Shown here one piece after another: positions 44,421 through 53,631 of a stretch of 64,000 nucleotides of DNA; the first letter of the stretch is position 1; every line of letters starts with the position of its first letter. Source of the DNA: an uncultured Pelagibacteraceae bacterium (GTDB lineage: Bacteria > Pseudomonadota > Alphaproteobacteria > Pelagibacterales > Pelagibacteraceae); the NCBI GenBank assembly GCA_902534735.1, contig CACARD010000006.1:1-64000 (forward strand), in the 5' to 3' direction. The position numbers and the translations under genes are program-made. The notes beneath the pieces are model-generated. The model was not told the origin of the DNA. It saw nothing but the letters and a program-made list of their open reading frames with translations, and did not search any database.

Positions 44421-45611
44421 ATGAAAAAATTACTAATAGGTATATTCGTGTTTATCTTAAGCTTTACTTCAAAAGCTTTTTCAGATGGGCATGGAATTAA
44501 AATGGGTATTATTTTAGGATTTACTGGTCCAATTGAAACCCTAACACCTGCAATGGCTGCTTCTGCAGAACTTGCTTTTAAAGAAGCTTCAGATTCAGGC
44601 TCATTACTTGGTGGAAAAAAAATATCTGTAGAAAGAGCTGACTCAACTTGTGTTGATTCTGCTGCTGCTACAACTGCTGCTGAAGGTTTAGTTTCAGGTG
44701 GTGTTGTTGCTATTATGGGTGCTGATTGCTCTGGTGTTACAGGTGCAATAGCAACTAATGTTGCTGTACCAAATGGTGTTGTTATGATTTCACCATCAGC
44801 TACATCTCCAGGATTAACCGATCTTAATGACAATGGTTATTTCTTTAGAACTGCTCCATCAGATGCTAGAGGAGGACAAGTCTTAGCGGATATTACAAAA
44901 GACAGAAAAGTTAAATCATTAGCTGTAACTCATACTAACAATGACTACGGAAAAGGTTTAGCTGATGTTTATGTAGCTGCGGTTAAAGCTCATGGTATTA
45001 AAGTAACAGCTGTAACAGCACACGAAGAAGGTAAAGGTGACTATGGTGCAGAAGTAGCTACACTTGCAGCAGCTGGTGGAGATGCTCTTGCTGTTTTAGG
45101 TTACTTAGATCAAGCTGGTGGAAGTATAATTCAAGGATCATTAGACTCTGGATCATTTGATACTTTTGTTCTTTCAGATGGAATGATTGGTGACTCTCTT
45201 ACTGACAGATTTGGAAAAGATTTAAATAAATCATTTGGATCTTTACCTGGATCAATGGGTAAAGGTGCTGGTATATTTAAAGAAGTTGCTAGTGCTGGTG
45301 GTATTGATTCATCAGGTCCTTACACAGGTGAAAGTTATGACGCGGCAGCCTTGATCACGCTTGCAATGCAGGCTGGTGGAAAAGCTGACCGAATGACTGT
45401 TCAAAAAAATGTAATGTCAGTAGCCAATGCTCCTGGAACAAAAATTTATCCAGGTGAATTAAAGAAAGCACTTGATTTATTAGCTAAAGGTAAAGCGGTA
45501 AACTATGAAGGTGCTACAGCTGTTGAATTTACAGATGTTGGTGAAGCTTTTGGATCTTTTATTGAAAAAGAAATAAAAGGTGGAAAGTTTAAAGACAAAA
45601 AGCAAAGATAA
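44421..45611 (+). CDS. livJ: Branched-chain amino acid-type periplasmic binding protein (Liv/Peripla_BP_6)
   Basis: A 396-residue type I binding protein with a signal peptide (cleavage near KAFS-DG) and mature start GIKMGIILGFTGPIETLTP. ADSTCVDSAAAT and GADCSGVTGAIA form the ligand-site strands, and NDYGKGLADVY is the usual hinge element. It is read toward the Liv permease genes that lie on the opposite strand past a bidirectional terminator, so it is probably their binding protein though separately transcribed. Ligand may be branched-chain or other amino acids or amides. Confidence 0.88.
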   Translation: MKKLLIGIFVFILSFTSKAFSDGHGIKMGIILGFTGPIETLTPAMAASAELAFKEASDSGSLLGGKKISVERADSTCVDSAAATTAAEGLVSGGVVAIMGADCSGVTGAIATNVAVPNGVVMISPSATSPGLTDLNDNGYFFRTAPSDARGGQVLADITKDRKVKSLAVTHTNNDYGKGLADVYVAAVKAHGIKVTAVTAHEEGKGDYGAEVATLAAAGGDALAVLGYLDQAGGSIIQGSLDSGSFDTFVLSDGMIGDSLTDRFGKDLNKSFGSLPGSMGKGAGIFKEVASAGGIDSSGPYTGESYDAAALITLAMQAGGKADRMTVQKNVMSVANAPGTKIYPGELKKALDLLAKGKAVNYEGATAVEFTDVGEAFGSFIEKEIKGGKFKDKKQR

Positions 45612-45620
45612 TTAGAAATT

Positions 45621-45648
45621 AAAACCCCAGTTTCTTAACTGGGGTTTT
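45621..45648. terminator. Bidirectional terminator after a Liv-type binding-protein gene
   Basis: A perfect 12-bp stem (45621-45632 with 45637-45648, core AACCCCAGTT) and four-base loop, flanked by A and T runs. It lies between the convergent binding-protein and Liv permease units and can serve both. Its right arm overlaps the end of the small coding frame at 45647-45715 by two bases. Confidence 0.9.
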
Positions 45649-45715
45649 AAAATAAATATTTGTCAGATAAATAAAATATTAATCCTAAAACAATACCTAA
45701 TAAAATATAATACAT
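45647..45715 (-). CDS. Candidate 22-residue membrane microprotein coupled to livM
   Basis: The livM stop overlaps an ATG (TAATG), which opens a 22-codon frame encoding MYYILLGIVLGLIFYLSDKY plus two more residues. It is a single hydrophobic helix with a polar tail, long enough to cross the membrane. The frame ends exactly at the bidirectional terminator, so it fills the gap between livM and the end of the transcript. The coupled start, Gly-spaced helix and terminator placement argue for a real gene, but the length is too short for statistics. It might be a small accessory subunit of the permease (inference). Confidence 0.45.
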   Translation of the reverse strand: MYYILLGIVLGLIFYLSDKYLF

Positions 45716-47085
45716 TATTGTTTAATAATTTTTTCCGGTATAATTCCTTGTGGTCTATAACGCATTATTAAAAGTAAACCAATTCCAATAACTAAGAATC
45801 TAAAATATGGAGCACTTTCAATTAAGTGAACTCTAACTGCATTAGTTTCTGGCAGATGGGATGTAAACAAATTAATTAAAAATAAAGCAATTGGAGCAGC
45901 TTCGACCCATAAAAACCAAACTACAAATCCCCCCAATATTGCTCCGAAATTATTTCCTGTACCACCTACTATAACCATGACCCAAATTACAAAAGTATAT
46001 CTCATAGGTCTGTAGCTACCTGGTGTAAACAAACCGTCATTTGTAACCATCATAGCTCCAGCTAAGCCAACAATTGCAGATCCCAAAATAAAAATAAGAA
46101 GATGCTCTTTAACAATATTTTTACCCATTGCACTTGCCGCCTCTTCATTATCTCTTATAGCTCTCATTTTTCTTCCCCAAGGTGAATAAAGGGCTTTCTG
46201 TGTCACAATTAACAGGATAATAACAACAGTAAGAAATAAACCTGTAAAACATAATTTTACATAAACCGATGAAGCATCAATAACCATTTGATTTAGAGCT
46301 TCTTGCTTATCAGAGATTGAATTAATTAAATTTAATTTTGAAGAATTAAATTTTGCAACTAAGTCTATAAACCATTCTGAAGTTTGTAGATTTATTTCGT
46401 ATGGTGCTGGTCTTTTTAATCCTATTACATTTTTTACACCTCTTGCCAACCATTCCTCATGTTTAATAATTGAAACGATAATTTCTGCTATTAATAATGT
46501 TGCGATAGCTAAATAATCTGCACGAAGACCTAATGCGATCTTTCCTATGATAAATGCTAAACTGCCAGCCAAAAGCGCACCGACAATCCAGGAAAATAAA
46601 ACGGGTAATCCCATGCCACCGAGAAATCCTGTCCTTGCTGGATCAACTGACTCGATCGCCTCTATTCCTGGTGCAGCAGTTACTCTTAATAAAATTATTC
46701 CACCTAAAATTACAGACGCTATTGAGTAATTTCTTAATTTAGATTTATCAAATCTGTTAAGTATAAATTTAACTACAAAGATAATTGCAACAATTATCCA
46801 TATACAAGCTAAAATATTTAAACCTCCAACTTGCCAAGCTTTCTTGACTGGTTCAACTGAAACTAAGACTACAGCTAATCCTCCTAATGCTGTATATCCC
46901 ATTATCCCAAAATTAATTAATCCAGCATAACCCCATTGTATATTTGCCCCAATTGTCATAACTGCGGAAATTAAACAATAATTTAAAATAGTTAATGCAA
47001 TAGACCAGGATTGAAATATCCCAACCAAAATTATTAAAAATATCATGATTGAGTATGCGGCAATGACATTTTTATAATTCCTCAT
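45715..47085 (-). CDS. livM: Branched-chain amino acid ABC transporter permease, LivM family
   Basis: A 456-residue LivM-type permease with the TIGANIQWGYAGLINFG core, AIRDNEEAASAMGKN cytoplasmic loop and GGTGNNFGAILGG near the C-terminus. It is longer than typical (about 330-420) because of an extra segment at residues 75-150 with added helices and a hydrophilic loop near residue 240-280. It overlaps livH by four bases (ATGA). It forms the inner-membrane pore with LivH. Confidence 0.92.
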   Translation of the reverse strand: MRNYKNVIAAYSIMIFLIILVGIFQSWSIALTILNYCLISAVMTIGANIQWGYAGLINFGIMGYTALGGLAVVLVSVEPVKKAWQVGGLNILACIWIIVAIIFVVKFILNRFDKSKLRNYSIASVILGGIILLRVTAAPGIEAIESVDPARTGFLGGMGLPVLFSWIVGALLAGSLAFIIGKIALGLRADYLAIATLLIAEIIVSIIKHEEWLARGVKNVIGLKRPAPYEINLQTSEWFIDLVAKFNSSKLNLINSISDKQEALNQMVIDASSVYVKLCFTGLFLTVVIILLIVTQKALYSPWGRKMRAIRDNEEAASAMGKNIVKEHLLIFILGSAIVGLAGAMMVTNDGLFTPGSYRPMRYTFVIWVMVIVGGTGNNFGAILGGFVVWFLWVEAAPIALFLINLFTSHLPETNAVRVHLIESAPYFRFLVIGIGLLLIMRYRPQGIIPEKIIKQ

Positions 47086-48092
47086 ATGACTTTTCCTTTA
47101 AAGATACCTGACGGCCTTATTAATAAAACAATTACTAAGATTGAGAATGAAACTGCAAACTTGTAATCTGTCGATAATAACTGGAGTAAAGAATCTGGCT
47201 CAAGATGTTCAGGTAATAGATATGAAATAAATCTTTTGTATGCATAAGTTACAAATATTTCTGCAAAAGCTATAACATATCCACCTAGGAAGGCTCCAAA
47301 TGGATTTCCGATTCCTCCAACAATTGCTGCTGCGAATATTGGAAGCATATTATTAAAATAAACAAAAGGTCTATAACTTTTATCTAAACCGTATAATACT
47401 CCACCAATAGTAGCCAAAATTCCTGCGATAACCCATGTTATCAAAACAACTCTCTTAGGATCTATACCAGACAATAATGCTAAATCTTCATTGTCTGAAT
47501 AAGCTCTCATACTTGTTCCAGTTTTAGTTCTATTTAAAAACCAAAACATTATTGAAACAACAATTAAAGTTACAACAATTGTTATTGCTTGTGTTGATTT
47601 TAAAGTTATGCCTTCTGCAAGACCAGTCATTTCTTTAAATTCTGTTGCTTTAATTATAAATTTTTCACCATCTAAAAATCTTCTATCAGACGGTCCAATG
47701 ATTATTCTAATTAAGGCTTGAGTGACAAACATTACCCCTACACTAACCATTGCAAACTGTACTGGAGGACTTTTTTTTATCCTATAATAACTGAAAACAA
47801 ATTTGTCTATAATTAACATATATAAAATCATCATTAGGATGGCGAAAGGAATTGTTAAAAGTGCTGTTGGTAAAACACCTAATCCAAAACCTAAAGATTG
47901 AAAATAATATGTTAAAATAACTGCAAACATTGTTCCAAAAGACATCATGTCTCCTGTTGCAAAATTAGCAAATCTTAAAACTGCATAAATTAAAGTAACA
48001 AAAATAGCACCTAAAGCTAATTGCGAACCATAAGCTAACGCTGGTATTACTGTGAAATTAAAAAGTACAATTATTGCATTTAAGAAATCCAT
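47082..48092 (-). CDS. livH: Branched-chain amino acid ABC transporter permease, LivH family
   Basis: A 336-residue LivH permease: N-terminal ALGAIFVTLIYAVLRFANFA with GDMM (the LivH NFAxGD element), RAYSDNEDLALLSGID loop and AAIVGGIGNPFGAFLGGY. It overlaps the livF stop by one base and the livM start by four. Partner of LivM at 45715. Confidence 0.93.
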   Translation of the reverse strand: MDFLNAIIVLFNFTVIPALAYGSQLALGAIFVTLIYAVLRFANFATGDMMSFGTMFAVILTYYFQSLGFGLGVLPTALLTIPFAILMMILYMLIIDKFVFSYYRIKKSPPVQFAMVSVGVMFVTQALIRIIIGPSDRRFLDGEKFIIKATEFKEMTGLAEGITLKSTQAITIVVTLIVVSIMFWFLNRTKTGTSMRAYSDNEDLALLSGIDPKRVVLITWVIAGILATIGGVLYGLDKSYRPFVYFNNMLPIFAAAIVGGIGNPFGAFLGGYVIAFAEIFVTYAYKRFISYLLPEHLEPDSLLQLLSTDYKFAVSFSILVIVLLIRPSGIFKGKVI

Positions 48093-48799
48093 TATGCTCC
48101 CAAAAATGATCTACGAACCTCGGGATCCTCAAGTAAATCATTACCGGATCCCTCAAATTTATTTTGACCTGTTACCAATACATAGCCTCTGTCTGAAATA
48201 CTTAATGCTTGCTTTGCGTTTTGCTCAACCATAATAACGGCAACATTTGTTTTTTTAACTTTTATTATATGCTCAAACAATTCATCCATTACAATTGGAG
48301 AAACTCCAGCTGTGGGCTCATCTAACATAAGAACTGATGGATCACTCATTAAAGCTCTTCCAAGAGCGACTTGCTGACGTTGTCCACCAGATAATTGTCC
48401 GACGACTTGGGATTTTTTTTCACTCAAGATTGGAAATAAACTATAAATACCTTCAATTTTATTTTCTAAACTCCCTTCTGTCAAAAAGCCACCAATCTCT
48501 AAATTTTCTCTAACAGTTAATTCTGCAAATACATTTCTTGTTTGTGGAACAAATGAAATACCCTTTTTTACTCGATCTTGAGGATTAATTTTTGAAATAT
48601 CTTCACCATTCAAAGTTACAGAGCCTGATTTTAATTTTAATAATCCGAGCATCGCTTTCATAGCCGTTGATTTACCAGCACCGTTTGGACCTAGAATAGC
48701 TACTATCTCCCCCCTATTGGCAGTTATGGAACATGAACTAATAATATCAGGTCCATCCCCATAACCTGCTGTCATTTTTGCTCCTTCAAAGTATGCCAT
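48092..48799 (-). CDS. livF: Branched-chain amino acid ABC transporter ATPase, LivF family
   Basis: A 235-residue ATPase with Walker A GPNGAGKST, RKGISFVPQTRNVF-like Q-loop region (VKKGISFVPQTR), signature LSGGQRQQV, Walker B VLMLDEPTAG and the C-terminal VEQNAKQALSISDRGYVL typical of LivF. Its start and stop overlap the adjacent livG and livH by one base each. It powers the first Liv system together with LivG. Confidence 0.94.
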   Translation of the reverse strand: MAYFEGAKMTAGYGDGPDIISSCSITANRGEIVAILGPNGAGKSTAMKAMLGLLKLKSGSVTLNGEDISKINPQDRVKKGISFVPQTRNVFAELTVRENLEIGGFLTEGSLENKIEGIYSLFPILSEKKSQVVGQLSGGQRQQVALGRALMSDPSVLMLDEPTAGVSPIVMDELFEHIIKVKKTNVAVIMVEQNAKQALSISDRGYVLVTGQNKFEGSGNDLLEDPEVRRSFLGA

Positions 48800-49587
48800 T
48801 AATTTTCTTTTTTTGTTAAGTTTGACTTTCCAAGATAGCTCTCAATTACTTTTTCATTTTTTTTTACTTCTTCAGATGTTCCTTCAAATAAAACTGAACC
48901 ATCTGCCATTACTATTACTGGATCACACATTCTACTTATAAAATCCATATCATGCTCTATCATACAAAAAGTGTAATTTTTTTCTTTATTCAATTTTAAT
49001 ATTGCAGTTCCTAGATCTTTTAAAAGTGTTCGATTAACTCCCGCTCCCACTTCATCAAGTAAAACCAATTTTGCATCAACCATCATAGTTCTTCCTAATT
49101 CTAATAATTTTTTTTGGCCCCCTGAAAGATTTCCTGCCCTTTCATTGGCTAAATGTGTTAAATTAAGAAAATCTACAACCTCGTAGGCTTTTTCTCTAAT
49201 AACTTTTTCCTCTTTTTTAACTATTCCAGGTTTAATAAGCGCATTTAATAAATTTTCTCCGCTTTGATTTGATGGCACCATCATTAAGTTTTCTAAAACT
49301 GTTAAGTTTGAAAATTCATGTGCAATCTGAAAGGTTCTTAATAATCCTCTGCCAAACAACTCATGTGATGGTACATCGGTAATATTTTCATCATTAAATA
49401 TTACCTCTCCATCATTAGATTTTAAATTTCCAGCTATTAAATTAAATAATGTTGTTTTTCCTGAACCGTTTGGGCCAATTATTCCAGTGATTGAACCCGA
49501 TCTAATATTTAATGAGCAATTTGATACTGCTGCTAGTCCTCCGAACAATTTTGTAAGATTATTTACCTGTAAGATATTTTCGGACAT
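48799..49587 (-). CDS. livG: Branched-chain amino acid ABC transporter ATPase, LivG family
   Basis: A 262-residue ATPase with GPNGSGKTT, RTFQIAHEFSNLTV, LSGGQKKLLELGR and the LivG-type IEHDMDFISRMCDPVIVM. It begins one base after the P5C-reductase-like stop. First Liv system, paired with LivF. Confidence 0.94.
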   Translation of the reverse strand: MSENILQVNNLTKLFGGLAAVSNCSLNIRSGSITGIIGPNGSGKTTLFNLIAGNLKSNDGEVIFNDENITDVPSHELFGRGLLRTFQIAHEFSNLTVLENLMMVPSNQSGENLLNALIKPGIVKKEEKVIREKAYEVVDFLNLTHLANERAGNLSGGQKKLLELGRTMMVDAKLVLLDEVGAGVNRTLLKDLGTAILKLNKEKNYTFCMIEHDMDFISRMCDPVIVMADGSVLFEGTSEEVKKNEKVIESYLGKSNLTKKEN

Positions 49588-49588
49588 T

Positions 49589-50362
49589 TTACTTACTTTT
49601 TTTTAATCTATTTAAGACGCTATTTGCTGTTTTATTGAGAGATTTATAAAATCCAAGTTTTCTTAATTCTTTAACAGCTTGCTCATTTAAACCTTTTGGG
49701 GTTTGTGAATTTTTAACAAGTACTTTTAAATCTTTATTTGAATTAAATTTTGCATCCTCAGATAAAGCAATAAATAACGAGGTAATATACTTTTGAGAAT
49801 CACTTCTATTAATTCCCTTTTTTACTAACCATTCACTCAGAGTTTGTAGTAATTCATAAAATGGTGCCATCATTGATGAAGTTGACCAAAAATTTAGTGA
49901 TAGATTTTCATTTTTTATTTCAACAGATGTACCAAGTTTATTAAAAAAATTTCTAACTTGTTTATCTGGTGGAAAAATTGGTACTGGTCCTTTTCTAAGA
50001 GAAATTGGAGGCAAAGGAATTGCTCTAATAATCTTAGTATTAACTTTAATATATTTTTTTAATTCAGTCATTTTTATAGTTGATATAAAACTTATTATCG
50101 TTTGACCTTCTTTAAATTTTAGTTTTGGAAGAATAATTTTTCCAATCTTTGGTGTTACTGCTAAAAAAACCCAATTTGATTGATTTATAATATCCTGATT
50201 ATCAGTAGATATTTTTATCTTTTTACTTTTTCTTTTCAGTTCACTTGAAATTTTTGAATTTCTCTTTGAAATAATTATTTTACGAATTTTTAATTTTGAT
50301 CCCAGTATTCCATTGATTACTGATTTTGAGATATGTCCTGTACCAATAAATCCGATTTTCAT
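49589..50362 (-). CDS. Pyrroline-5-carboxylate reductase-like protein
   Basis: A 257-residue protein of the ProC fold: MKIGFIGTGHISKSVINGI cofactor site, LAVTPKIG, IRAIPLPPISLRKGP and the substrate loop NSQTPKGLNEQ, where biosynthetic ProC has TPGGTT. The altered loop and a highly basic surface suggest it is not the housekeeping ProC. It is embedded between transporter genes, so it may reduce a cyclic imine formed from the imported amino acid (inference). Confidence 0.8.
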   Translation of the reverse strand: MKIGFIGTGHISKSVINGILGSKLKIRKIIISKRNSKISSELKRKSKKIKISTDNQDIINQSNWVFLAVTPKIGKIILPKLKFKEGQTIISFISTIKMTELKKYIKVNTKIIRAIPLPPISLRKGPVPIFPPDKQVRNFFNKLGTSVEIKNENLSLNFWSTSSMMAPFYELLQTLSEWLVKKGINRSDSQKYITSLFIALSEDAKFNSNKDLKVLVKNSQTPKGLNEQAVKELRKLGFYKSLNKTANSVLNRLKKSK

Positions 50363-50395
50363 GATAAACTAAGTGATTATTATCACTAAAATTAA

Positions 50396-51316
50396 TTAAT
50401 TAGTAAAAAAAGAACCTCTAATTCTTAGTAATTCTCTTGATAATTTTTTATTTTCTACAAATGGTTTTCTACCATGAAGCCAGAAATAGTTGTTTGCAAC
50501 TACAGAAAAACCGACTGGTAAAGGCATTACGATCTTATTTTGACTTCCCTCTAAAGAGTCCGATAATTTTTGTAGAAATAATCCCTGTTCCATATTTTTA
50601 GGCTCAGGAAATTGGTCAATATAAGAAATTTGTGGTTTTCCATTTTCATCCTCTGAAAAAACAGGATGTTCTACTTTATAGTCAACATTTTTACTTTTTG
50701 GAGAGCCCCATAAGAAGTTTTGTTTTCCAACTTTATCATTAGTTAAACTATCTAAATGTTCCCAATCATCAAGGTGTAACATTGCAGTTTCACCTCCTTG
50801 AACATTTTCTTCCTCCATTTTTAACATTAATAACCAATCTGTTTTTTCTTTAACGTAAGTTCCATCAGTATGAAGATCCATATTAGTATATGCTTTTCTA
50901 AGATATGAGTCGCTGTTATCCTCATGTTTAACATGAAATCTCGCATAATATTTTCCAGCCATTGAATCAAAATTTGGATTACCTAGTAAATGTGTTACAG
51001 CTGTTGATAGTTTAATAAGAAAATTATTATCGATTTTTTTAGATTTATTTTTAGGTCCTATAATAAAACAACCTGTGTCTCTATCTCTTAATACATGGTT
51101 TATAAATTTTCCTAACTTTCCACCTGTTGAATCATCTAAAGATTTTGCAAGTGTAAATCTGGTAAAAGGTTTATATTCAAGAGCTGTAATATCAAATTTT
51201 TTAAAAGGAAATATTAGTTTATCTATAATTTCATCTTCAATTTTAATATTGATTATTCTTTTGGAATAATCACTAAATGAAATATCAAACCCTTGAATAG
51301 TATCTAAGCTATCCAT
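50396..51316 (-). CDS. glaH: Glutarate 2-hydroxylase GlaH (CsiD), 2-oxoglutarate dioxygenase
   Basis: A 306-residue protein that matches E. coli GlaH/CsiD closely: LEYKPFTRF, the run SMAGKYYARFHVK, NSDSYLRKAY, iron ligands His149 and Asp151 in DLHTDGTYV, LHLDDWEHLDS, and distal His281 in FWLHGRKPF followed by the RELLRIRG 2-oxoglutarate Arg. It hydroxylates glutarate to L-2-hydroxyglutarate in lysine breakdown. The usual partner LhgO and the GabT/GabD genes are absent from this window. Start ATG 33 bases upstream of the ProC-like gene and five bases after the pentapeptide gene. Confidence 0.9.
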   Translation of the reverse strand: MDSLDTIQGFDISFSDYSKRIINIKIEDEIIDKLIFPFKKFDITALEYKPFTRFTLAKSLDDSTGGKLGKFINHVLRDRDTGCFIIGPKNKSKKIDNNFLIKLSTAVTHLLGNPNFDSMAGKYYARFHVKHEDNSDSYLRKAYTNMDLHTDGTYVKEKTDWLLMLKMEEENVQGGETAMLHLDDWEHLDSLTNDKVGKQNFLWGSPKSKNVDYKVEHPVFSEDENGKPQISYIDQFPEPKNMEQGLFLQKLSDSLEGSQNKIVMPLPVGFSVVANNYFWLHGRKPFVENKKLSRELLRIRGSFFTN

Positions 51317-51321
51317 TATTA

Positions 51322-51828
51322 TTAATTGTTACAAACTCCAATTGAATTTGGTCCACATGTTTCACCATTAGTCCATGTTGCTCCAATTAAATTTGCTCCA
51401 TCAAAATTAGCATTGGTCATATTCGATGAAGTAAAGTTAGCTTCCATTAAATTTGCATTTTGAAAATTTGCTTCAATTAATGTTGAGCCCATAAAATCAA
51501 CTCTTGTCATATTGGCTCCTGTAAAATTAGCTTTTTCAAAATTTCCACCAACGAGAATTGACTCATATAAGTTAGCTCTAACAAATGTTGACTCTGGAAA
51601 AGTTCCAAATGATAAATTTGAATTCATCATAATACTTTTATCAAAATTAACTTGTATAAAACTTGCAAATGATAAATTTGAGTTAGGCAAATAGCTGCCT
51701 TGTAAATCTTGTCCATCTGAAAATCTACAATTGGTATAATCGACACCATCAGTTAAAGGATCATCACATGCTGCTTCTGAAATACCTGGTATTAAAATAA
51801 AGAACAATAGTAAAATAATTTTTTTCAT
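51322..51828 (-). CDS. Secreted pentapeptide-repeat protein
   Basis: A 168-residue protein with a signal peptide (cleavage near SEAA) and a run of pentapeptide repeats A(N/D)(L/F)xx from about residue 35 to 155 (SNLSF, ANLYE, ANFTG, ANFQN, ANLME, ANFDG, ANLIG). These fold into a right-handed quadrilateral beta helix. Cys residues at the two ends could form disulfides in the periplasm. It lies between glaH and azlD. Function unknown. Confidence 0.85.
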   Translation of the reverse strand: MKKIILLLFFILIPGISEAACDDPLTDGVDYTNCRFSDGQDLQGSYLPNSNLSFASFIQVNFDKSIMMNSNLSFGTFPESTFVRANLYESILVGGNFEKANFTGANMTRVDFMGSTLIEANFQNANLMEANFTSSNMTNANFDGANLIGATWTNGETCGPNSIGVCNN

Positions 51829-52155
51829 TTATATCGTAAAGTTACTTAATAAAAACATAATGATAGCAGAGAATAAAGTTGGGTAAACTAAATTATTTCT
51901 AGTTAATTTAAAAATTATTATTGCAAAAAGTACAACAATAAATCTAGACAAATAATTACTGTCAGAAAGTGCACCAGCTGGAAATATTATCATTCTAGAA
52001 ATTAAAGCAGCCAATGTCGAATAAGCTAAATAATTAAACCACCTATATATTTTAGTATTTTCATCTATTATTTCAGATGTAAAAGCTCCTAAAAACCTAG
52101 AGATATAAGTAGCTAAAGATGTAATAACTATTATTAAAACAATATTAGCTGACAT
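51829..52155 (-). CDS. azlD: Branched-chain amino acid exporter small subunit, AzlD family
   Basis: A 108-residue membrane protein with four predicted helices and the AzlD N-terminal VITSLATYISRFLG. I choose the ATG at 52155, preceded by GGAGAG within the azlC 3' end; a TTG four codons upstream is less likely. It overlaps azlC by 11 bases and works with it in export of branched-chain or related amino acids. Confidence 0.87.
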   Translation of the reverse strand: MSANIVLIIVITSLATYISRFLGAFTSEIIDENTKIYRWFNYLAYSTLAALISRMIIFPAGALSDSNYLSRFIVVLFAIIIFKLTRNNLVYPTLFSAIIMFLLSNFTI

Positions 52156-52849
52156 TTTTCTCTCCAATTACAAAAGCAACAGTTCCAGCTACAAACCCAC
52201 CAATCAAAACACACCAATCAGGACTAATAAAATAAAATAAGGGACCTAAGATAGCTCCTAAAATTATTGAAACATTTAATTGAATAGACTTCATCACCCC
52301 TATCATTGTACAAGTAAAATAAATTGGATTAATTATAGCTAATCCAATAATCATTTCTCTATTTAGGAAATCAGCCGAGTAATAACCTAAAATAGTTGAA
52401 AAGATTGCTATCAACCATGTAGCTGTTCCAATTCCTATCCAAAAGTCAACTCTATATTTTTTTTCAATTTCTTTATAATTATTTTTAAGGATTAACCACG
52501 AAGATACTGCAACAAAATGACATGAAAGATAATACTTCCATCTTGGTTGGCTTTGGTGCTTTAACAATGGCATTAAAGATACAGTCATCGGATACAATCT
52601 TGCATTCACCAACCAAACTGCAAAAAATAAATTAAGTAACGAAACTCCAATCAAAATCGACTCTGCCATTACAAGTGAACCAGGTAATGCGTAAGTTAAA
52701 AAAGTTGAAAAAATACTTTCTTGAATTGTAAAACCTAAATTTTTTAATAAAGCACCTATTGCTAAAAAGCTTAAACCAAGAGCAATTGCAGGGCTATCGA
52801 ATTCTTTTGCACAAAGAATTCCTTTAAAAAAATATTTTGAATTAATCAT
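52145..52849 (-). CDS. azlC: Branched-chain amino acid exporter large subunit, AzlC family
   Basis: A 234-residue protein with about six helices and AzlC features: FTIQESIFSTFLTYALPGSLVM, NARLYPMTVSLMPLLK, and a closing GPLFYFISPDWCVLIGG. It overlaps the upstream livF by four bases. Exporter genes placed between two uptake systems may limit intracellular amino acid excess (inference). Confidence 0.88.
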   Translation of the reverse strand: MINSKYFFKGILCAKEFDSPAIALGLSFLAIGALLKNLGFTIQESIFSTFLTYALPGSLVMAESILIGVSLLNLFFAVWLVNARLYPMTVSLMPLLKHQSQPRWKYYLSCHFVAVSSWLILKNNYKEIEKKYRVDFWIGIGTATWLIAIFSTILGYYSADFLNREMIIGLAIINPIYFTCTMIGVMKSIQLNVSIILGAILGPLFYFISPDWCVLIGGFVAGTVAFVIGEKNVS

Positions 52850-53631
52850 CCGCCTAGGAATAGACGTCCAACATCATCATTTTTAAGTAAATCATCTCCT
52901 CTTCCTGCTATTGCAGTTTGGCCAGATACCAATACATATCCAATATCAGAAAACTCTAAACCTTTTTTGGCATTTTGCTCAACTAGAATAATTGTTTTCT
53001 TTTCATTTTTTTGTAAGTCTCCTAAAATTTCAAATACCATATCAATATATCTTGGCTCCAATCCAATAGAAGGTTCATCAACTAAAAGGACAGAAGGTTT
53101 CATTACTAAAGCTCTAGATATTTCTAATAATCTTCTTTCTCCACCTGATAATACTTTTGCCGGTTGACTTCTTCTATTTCTTAATCTTTCATATTTATCT
53201 AAAATCTTTTCTGCTTCTTGATATGACTCTTCGGTTTTATCTTTGATAAAACCACCCATTAATAAATTTTCCTCAACAGTCATATCTGGAAAAACTGAAT
53301 TATCTTGCAGAATATAAGCTATACCAACTGACTTTAATTTTTCAGCTGGAGTTAAATTTGTTATTTCTTTTCCATCAATTTCTATTTTACCAGAAAAAAT
53401 ATTTGTAAATCCATATATAGAATGAAGTATTGTTGATTTACCTGCTCCATTAGGACCAATTAAACATAATGATTGTGCTTTGCTTACAAATAAATCAAAA
53501 TTATGTAAAATCTCCATTTTACCATATCCAGCATTCAAATTTTTTATTGTTAAATGAATATCTTCAGAAGATAAGTTTTTTAAATCTTCTGCACCAGGTG
53601 CTTTTCCTAAAACTTCATATTGATTAGACAT
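52846..53631 (-). CDS. livF: Branched-chain amino acid ABC transporter ATPase, LivF family (second system)
   Basis: A 261-residue LivF ATPase with a 25-residue N-terminal extension (YEVLGKAPGAEDLKNLS) before the first strand. It has GPNGAGKST, ILQDNSVFPDMTVEENLLMGG, LSGGERRLLEIS and LLVDEPSIGLEP. The extension is absent from the other LivF. It overlaps the livG stop by one base. Confidence 0.93.
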   Translation of the reverse strand: MSNQYEVLGKAPGAEDLKNLSSEDIHLTIKNLNAGYGKMEILHNFDLFVSKAQSLCLIGPNGAGKSTILHSIYGFTNIFSGKIEIDGKEITNLTPAEKLKSVGIAYILQDNSVFPDMTVEENLLMGGFIKDKTEESYQEAEKILDKYERLRNRRSQPAKVLSGGERRLLEISRALVMKPSVLLVDEPSIGLEPRYIDMVFEILGDLQKNEKKTIILVEQNAKKGLEFSDIGYVLVSGQTAIAGRGDDLLKNDDVGRLFLGG

